Source: Solibacillus sp. FSL R5-0449
GTDB taxonomy: Bacteria; Bacillota; Bacilli; Bacillales_A; Planococcaceae
NCBI RefSeq assembly: GCF_037975215.1
Contig: NZ_CP150239.1
Coordinates: 1,588,001-1,652,000 of the forward strand
DNA: 64,000 nt
Direction: 5' to 3'
Shown here: piece by piece, positions 60,292 to 64,000 of the stretch
Layout: each line of letters opens with the position of its first letter
Numbering within the stretch: the stretch's first letter is position 1
Notes under the pieces: model-generated
Database searches by the model: none
What the model was told of the DNA's origin: nothing
What the model saw: the letters and a program-made list of their open reading frames with translations, nothing else
Position numbers and translations under genes: made by a program

Positions 60292-60320
60292 CACCTCTGT
60301 TAAAAAAGAGGTGTTTTTTT
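60292..60320 (+). terminator. Terminator of the FMN reductase gene
   Basis: CACCTCT and AGAGGTG form the stem; TTTTTTT follows. Confidence 0.8.
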
Positions 60321-60631
60321 ATGAAATCGGTTTATAGAAAGCGTGGAACTTTAGCGTGTGATTGAATTGCTGCGTTTTGTCAATTGATTAATGTTGCGAA
60401 AAAGTATGTTTTTTAGTGTGAGAAATCTCTCTAATTCCGCTTTTTTATTCACTATAGTTTTTTTCTATAAAAATTATAGGAAGTATCTAATGGACGAAAG
60501 ACGAATCTCTCATTACAATGTAGATAAGGCGATTAAAAAATAAGGTGTAACGGATTTTTTAATTGGCTATATGGATTTACAGAAATTCATCGAAACATCG
60601 AACTAAAAATACTATTTTGGGGTGATTGTTA
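60321..60631 (+). other. Gap before the CoA-transferase gene
   Basis: About 310 bases without a supported gene. A 17-codon frame begins at ATG 60490 but has no convincing ribosome binding site. The inverted repeat CTATAG...TTATAG (about 60454-60479) around a T run and an A run could be a weak terminator or operator. The promoter of the next gene must be here, but I could not fix it. Confidence 0.4.
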
Positions 60632-62152
60632 ATGGGAAAAGATTTAAGTCAGTTCATCAGAAATGAAGCGTTTTTAAACAAAGTTGTTTCAGCGGAGGAA
60701 GCCGCGTCTTGGATTGAAGACGGCATGAATCTGGGTATGAGTGGTTTTACGCTTTTCGGAGAGCCAAAAGAATTTCCGCTTGCACTTTCTAAACGAGGAG
60801 AGCAAGAAAATTTCAAAGTAAATCTTTATACAGGTGCATCATTAGGACCAACTGCTGACCAATCAATGGCAGAAGCAGGAATCATCAACTTACGTGTGCC
60901 ATATCAAGGTAATGCGATTATGCGCGGTAAGATCAATAACGGAGAAATTTTCTATATTGATCAGCATTTATCACATACAGCAGAAGAGGTTCGTAAAGGG
61001 TCACTTGGTAAAATTGACTATGCAATCATTGAAGCAGCTGCAATTACAGAAGACGGTCTAGTCATTCCAACAGGTTCTGTAGGGAACTCACCGATCTTTG
61101 TTGAAAAAGCTGAAAATGTTATTATCGAAATTAATACAACTGCCCCGAAAGCATATGAAGGGCTTCATGATATTTATGTACAAAAAGCGCAAGGCGAGCG
61201 TAAAGAGATCCCTATTTACAATACAGGTGATCGAATTGGTGAAATCGGAATTAGAGTAGACCCTGCGAAAGTAAAAGGAATCGTTTTATCGGAGCAGCCG
61301 GATATTCCATCACCATTATTTGAGCCAAACGAAGAAACACAAAAGATTGCGGATAATTTATTAGCATTCCTTGCAAATGAAGTTGAAGTAGGGAATTTAC
61401 CGGAATCATTAGCGCCACTTCAATCAGGCGTTGGTTCAGTAGCAAATGCCGTTTTAAACGGAATGCAAAAATCTCAATTTAAAGATCTAGAAGTATTCTC
61501 GGAAGTACTGCAAGATGGTGTATTTGACTTGATCGATGCGGGTATTGTTAAATTCGCTGCAGGTACGGCATTCTCACTTTCTAAGAAGCGTGTTGACTCA
61601 TTAGCGGAAGACTTGGAAAAGTACAAGGATAAAATCATGTTCCGTCCACAGGAAATTTCGAATAACCCGGAAGTCATTCGTCGCTTAGGTGTTATTTCGT
61701 TTAACACGGCAATTGAAGTAGACATTTACGGTAATGTCAATTCAACACATGTAAACGGTACAAAAATTATGAACGGTATTGGCGGTTCCGGTGACTTTGC
61801 CCGTAATGCGCGCATTACCATTTTCGTAACATCTTCATTAGCGAAAAATGGTGCAATTTCAACAATCGTTCCGTTCGTTTCACATATCGACCATACAGAA
61901 CATGATGTCGATGTAATTGTAACGGAGCAGGGCTATGCGGATCTTCGTGGTCTGCCACCAGTGAAGCGCGCTGAGAAATTGATTGAAATTGCACACCCGA
62001 AATATAAAGAACAGTTACGTGCTTATTTCGAAGAGGCTAAAGAGAAAGTGGGCGGCCAAACACCGCATATCCTTGAAAAAGCATTCTCATTCCATAACAA
62101 TCTAAAAGAGCATGGGACAATGTTATTTGAGGACGATAAAATTAAACATTAA
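60632..62152 (+). CDS. Acetyl-CoA hydrolase / succinate CoA-transferase family enzyme
   Basis: A 506-residue class I CoA-transferase of the AarC/Cat1 type, which moves CoA between succinate and acetate or hydrolyses acetyl-CoA. The likely catalytic glutamate lies in VFSEVLQDG (about 290); GVGSVANAVLNGM and IGGSGDFARNARITI are further CoA-site motifs, and YADLRGLPPVKRA is typical near the end. ATG 60632 lies after GGGGTGAT. In aerobes such enzymes recycle acetate through a modified TCA cycle, fitting the aconitase-rich metabolism inferred here. Which acids it uses is not decided by sequence. Confidence 0.85.
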   Translation: MGKDLSQFIRNEAFLNKVVSAEEAASWIEDGMNLGMSGFTLFGEPKEFPLALSKRGEQENFKVNLYTGASLGPTADQSMAEAGIINLRVPYQGNAIMRGKINNGEIFYIDQHLSHTAEEVRKGSLGKIDYAIIEAAAITEDGLVIPTGSVGNSPIFVEKAENVIIEINTTAPKAYEGLHDIYVQKAQGERKEIPIYNTGDRIGEIGIRVDPAKVKGIVLSEQPDIPSPLFEPNEETQKIADNLLAFLANEVEVGNLPESLAPLQSGVGSVANAVLNGMQKSQFKDLEVFSEVLQDGVFDLIDAGIVKFAAGTAFSLSKKRVDSLAEDLEKYKDKIMFRPQEISNNPEVIRRLGVISFNTAIEVDIYGNVNSTHVNGTKIMNGIGGSGDFARNARITIFVTSSLAKNGAISTIVPFVSHIDHTEHDVDVIVTEQGYADLRGLPPVKRAEKLIEIAHPKYKEQLRAYFEEAKEKVGGQTPHILEKAFSFHNNLKEHGTMLFEDDKIKH

Positions 62153-62182
62153 TGAGTAAAATGATAAAGGTGGCGTTTTAAC

Positions 62183-62692
62183 ATGGATGTAAGATTTCCT
62201 ATTGGTCCATTGCAAGTACCTGAACAAGTGACGCTTGACAATGTGAAGGAATGGTTACAACAAACGGAATCGTTTACGACACGTTTAAGAGAAGTTGTCG
62301 ATTCATTAAATGAAGAGCAGTTGAATAAAACTTACCGTGAAGGTGCATGGACAGTTCGTCAGCTCGTTCATCATATTGCGGATTCACAGCTGAACATGTA
62401 TCAGCGACTGAAGCTGGCACTAACGGACGACAATCCGACAGTACCAGGGTTTGATGAAGAGAAATGGGCCGTTTTGCCGGACACAGACTTACCTGTAGAA
62501 AGCTCGATTAAAATGCTTGAAGGTATTAATGAGCGTGTCGTTTCGTTAGGTCATCATTTAACGGAAGACCAGCTTAAGCGGGAATTTACCCATGAAACAA
62601 ATGGGCCGGTCACAGTGGCCGCAAAAGTGGCGAAACTGGCATGGCACGAGGAGCACCATTTCGCTCATATTAAAATTGCGCTATCAAATTAA
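62183..62692 (+). CDS. YfiT family bacillithiol transferase / metal-dependent hydrolase
   Basis: A 169-residue DinB/YfiT four-helix-bundle protein. The metal histidines are in GAWTVRQLVHHIADSQLNMY (about 58-77) and WHEEHHFAHI near the C-terminus, matching B. subtilis YfiT. Relatives transfer bacillithiol, the thiol of Bacillales, to electrophiles, or act as hydrolases. ATG 62183 follows AAAGGTGG. It is 30 bases after the CoA-transferase stop and probably in the same transcript. Confidence 0.85.
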   Translation: MDVRFPIGPLQVPEQVTLDNVKEWLQQTESFTTRLREVVDSLNEEQLNKTYREGAWTVRQLVHHIADSQLNMYQRLKLALTDDNPTVPGFDEEKWAVLPDTDLPVESSIKMLEGINERVVSLGHHLTEDQLKREFTHETNGPVTVAAKVAKLAWHEEHHFAHIKIALSN

Positions 62693-62705
62693 TTTAGTTT
62701 TAATC

Positions 62706-62740
62706 AAAATGGCTTACCCGAAAAGGTAAGCCATTTTTTT
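62706..62740. terminator. Bidirectional terminator
   Basis: AAAATGGCTTACC and GGTAAGCCATTTT pair around CGAAAA with T residues after; it lies between convergent genes. Confidence 0.85.
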
Positions 62741-62751
62741 AATGGAGCGTA

Positions 62752-63192
62752 CTATTCTATCTCTTTGTATAAAAAGATGAGTCGTTCAATTTCTTCAAAG
62801 CCATTATTTTTATAAAACTGTTCTGCCGGTATATTACGGTTTGTGAGCAGTGTCATCGATTCTACTGATCTATCTTTCAACTGGATTTCTAAATAGTTCA
62901 GCATTGCTTTACCAATACCTTTATTTTGCAATGTCTGATCGACGCACATTTCATGGATGAAATATTCATGGCCACTATACCATTTCCGTTGCACCCCCAT
63001 TATAAAGCCAAGCAGTTCGTCATTTTCTAAAGCGATTATGCCCAGAAAGTTCGGGGTATTGTAGTAATCGGATAAATACTGGTGTGCACTTTCATAGTTC
63101 CAGTGGTCATTCCATGGCTCTGCATTAAATACTTTGATAAATATTTCTGTGCATATTGCTAAATCAGTTGCTTCCATTAGTTTAAACTCCAC
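62752..63192 (-). CDS. GNAT family N-acetyltransferase
   Basis: A GNAT enzyme of about 146 residues. ELLGFIMGVQRKWYSGHEYF, the acetyl-CoA loop VDQTLQNKGIGKAMLNYLE and AEQFYKNNGFEEIE are all in place. GTG 63192 lies nine bases after GGGAG; a TTG at 63198 is too close. The acceptor is unknown. It follows an AAC(6')-like gene on the same strand by 15 bases, so the two are likely co-transcribed. Confidence 0.78.
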   Translation of the reverse strand: MEFKLMEATDLAICTEIFIKVFNAEPWNDHWNYESAHQYLSDYYNTPNFLGIIALENDELLGFIMGVQRKWYSGHEYFIHEMCVDQTLQNKGIGKAMLNYLEIQLKDRSVESMTLLTNRNIPAEQFYKNNGFEEIERLIFLYKEIE

Positions 63193-63207
63193 AATCAACC
63201 GCTCCCT

Positions 63208-63642
63208 TTATAGTTTTTTTGTAAAGCATATAATGCGATTTGCCTCTGTAAAGCCTAATTTAAGGTGAACATTTAAACTTTCTACATTCGACAATTCACA
63301 GTCACTCGCAAACTCTGTACATCCTTTTGATTTCGCCCACTGTTCACATGCCTGCACTAATTGCTGTGCGAAATGCTGTCTCCGGTAGGGCTCTTCAACA
63401 TATAAGCCTTCCAAATAGCCAACCGGACTGGAATGTGTTCCTTCAACATAATCAAAACGTAGCTGGCATTGTGCAAATCCAATCGGTTTTTCATCATTAA
63501 ATGCTAAGAAAACGGTACTGTTGAGATTGGTAATAACGTCTTCCATGTTTTGTACGAATTCATGTAAATTGTTGCCTGGCCAAAGGAGTAAAGCAAGCCT
63601 GGCTGCTGCGGATGCTTGGTTCAGTGTCGCTTCATTAATCAT
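63208..63642 (-). CDS. Aminoglycoside 6'-N-acetyltransferase-like GNAT protein
   Basis: A 144-residue GNAT protein close in layout to the AAC(6')-I aminoglycoside acetyltransferases: ALLLWPGN at the start, FAQCQLRFDYVEGTHSSPVG, YLEGLYVEEPYRRQHFAQQL for acetyl-CoA, GCTEFASDCELSNVESLNVH and LGFTEANRIICFTKKL. These enzymes acetylate the 6' amine of kanamycin-type drugs. Chromosomal homologues in Bacillales are common and need not give resistance. ATG 63642 follows AGGAGG. Confidence 0.8.
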   Translation of the reverse strand: MINEATLNQASAAARLALLLWPGNNLHEFVQNMEDVITNLNSTVFLAFNDEKPIGFAQCQLRFDYVEGTHSSPVGYLEGLYVEEPYRRQHFAQQLVQACEQWAKSKGCTEFASDCELSNVESLNVHLKLGFTEANRIICFTKKL

Positions 63643-63721
63643 AAGTGCCTCCTGTAAGAAAAAGTATATTTACTATTATAGAATAAAATGGAAGATGATA
63701 GGTGACTGAGACAAATAAAAA

Positions 63722-63745
63722 GCAAGCGATACGATAAACGTACGC
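63722..63745 (-). terminator. Probable terminator of the esterase-like gene
   Basis: On the minus strand GCGTACG and CGTATCGC pair imperfectly around TTTAT and are followed by TTGCTTTTTATTTG. Confidence 0.45.
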
Positions 63746-63750
63746 TCACT

Positions 63751-64000
63751 TTATAATGGCTTTAATGCTTTTGTCTGTTCAATGTAAATAAAGACATCAT
63801 ATCTTGATCCGACATTGGACGGAACATAATTTCCATACGCTTCATATTCGGGATGATAGACGACACCAATTGCGCGATGCCCAATCCGGTCATTGAACAA
63901 TTCCCGATTTTGATCAGTGAAAATCAATATTTTATCCTGTCCGCCAGCTGCATGGAGTTGTCCTTCCCATGTATTGAGTTTGGAGGAGGGAACTGGGATT
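63751..64000 (-). CDS. Erythromycin esterase family protein, C-terminal part (cut by window edge)
   Basis: The minus-strand frame from 64000 to the TAA at 63753-63751 gives 82 residues ending LFNDRIGHRAIGVVYHPEYE, then YGNYVPSNVGSRYDVFIYIE, then ALKPL. This is the conserved end of the erythromycin-esterase family (EreA/EreB and many chromosomal relatives of unknown role). The catalytic part lies outside the window. Resistance is not implied. Confidence 0.75.
   Translation of the reverse strand, partial: IPVPSSKLNTWEGQLHAAGGQDKILIFTDQNRELFNDRIGHRAIGVVYHPEYEAYGNYVPSNVGSRYDVFIYIEQTKALKPL

Overview
This 64-kb window looks like chromosome of an aerobic, low-GC, Gram-positive member of the Bacillales, most like the Solibacillus/Lysinibacillus (Planococcaceae) group. 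That placement is an inference from gene content: a secreted nucleotidase with SLH (S-layer homology) repeats, a YfiT-type bacillithiol transferase, a YfkAB-type radical SAM protein, diaminopimelate dehydrogenase, a SwrC-type RND pump beside a YerO-like TetR gene, a czcD/czrA pair, strong GGAGG ribosome binding sites and frequent TTG starts. No rRNA, tRNA or CRISPR array was seen.

Left third (1-12.8 kb): an accessory, partly decayed zone. It holds small membrane proteins, several GNAT acetyltransferases, a TmrB-like ATPase next to an aminoglycoside-phosphotransferase-like kinase, a lipoprotein, a TPR protein, an Rgg-type regulator divergent from a 31-residue hydrophobic peptide, a deaminase, an S66 peptidase and an IS200/IS605 element. 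Three broken genes (a GNAT fragment at 1120-1254 and frameshifted ORFs at 2079-2316 and 5208-5529) and a TPR gene with no ordinary start codon fit ongoing gene loss.

Middle (12.8-33.6 kb): metabolic and stress genes. guaC has a PurR-type operator. A stand-alone leuA sits behind a CodY-like box and a T-box leader. Next come a luciferase-like oxidoreductase, a YdcF-like protein, a TDT transporter, a TetR/SMR efflux-pair operon, DNA-3-methyladenine glycosylase I, a 21-bp tandem repeat array, a universal stress protein with a SulP transporter, a dynamin-like GTPase, and YfkAB. The section ends with an unusual cassette: a signal-less beta-helix protein divergent from a MoxR/RavA-type AAA+ ATPase, a VWA protein and a DUF2785-like protein.

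Right half (33.6-64 kb): core genes with readable control regions. These include aconitase with a CcpC-type box, the SLH nucleotidase behind twin palindromes, YhgE/Pip, ddh, the YhdT/PanF pair, and a compact GTP cyclohydrolase II - RibD - FAD monooxygenase - HAD phosphatase cluster with no ribE/ribH and no FMN riboswitch visible. Then come a GIY-YIG protein, transporters, the TetR/SwrC divergon, an M14 carboxypeptidase, czcD-czrA with two candidate operators, an FMN reductase, a CoA-transferase, YfiT, and at the right edge two acetyltransferases (one close to the AAC(6') family) and the end of an erythromycin-esterase-like gene. Gene ends are well marked by intrinsic terminators, many shared by convergent genes.

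The best lead for an undescribed system is the 45.6-49.2 kb rib-like cluster. The beta-helix/AAA+/VWA cassette (27.9-33.6 kb) and the Rgg/short-peptide pair (7.7-8.8 kb) come next.
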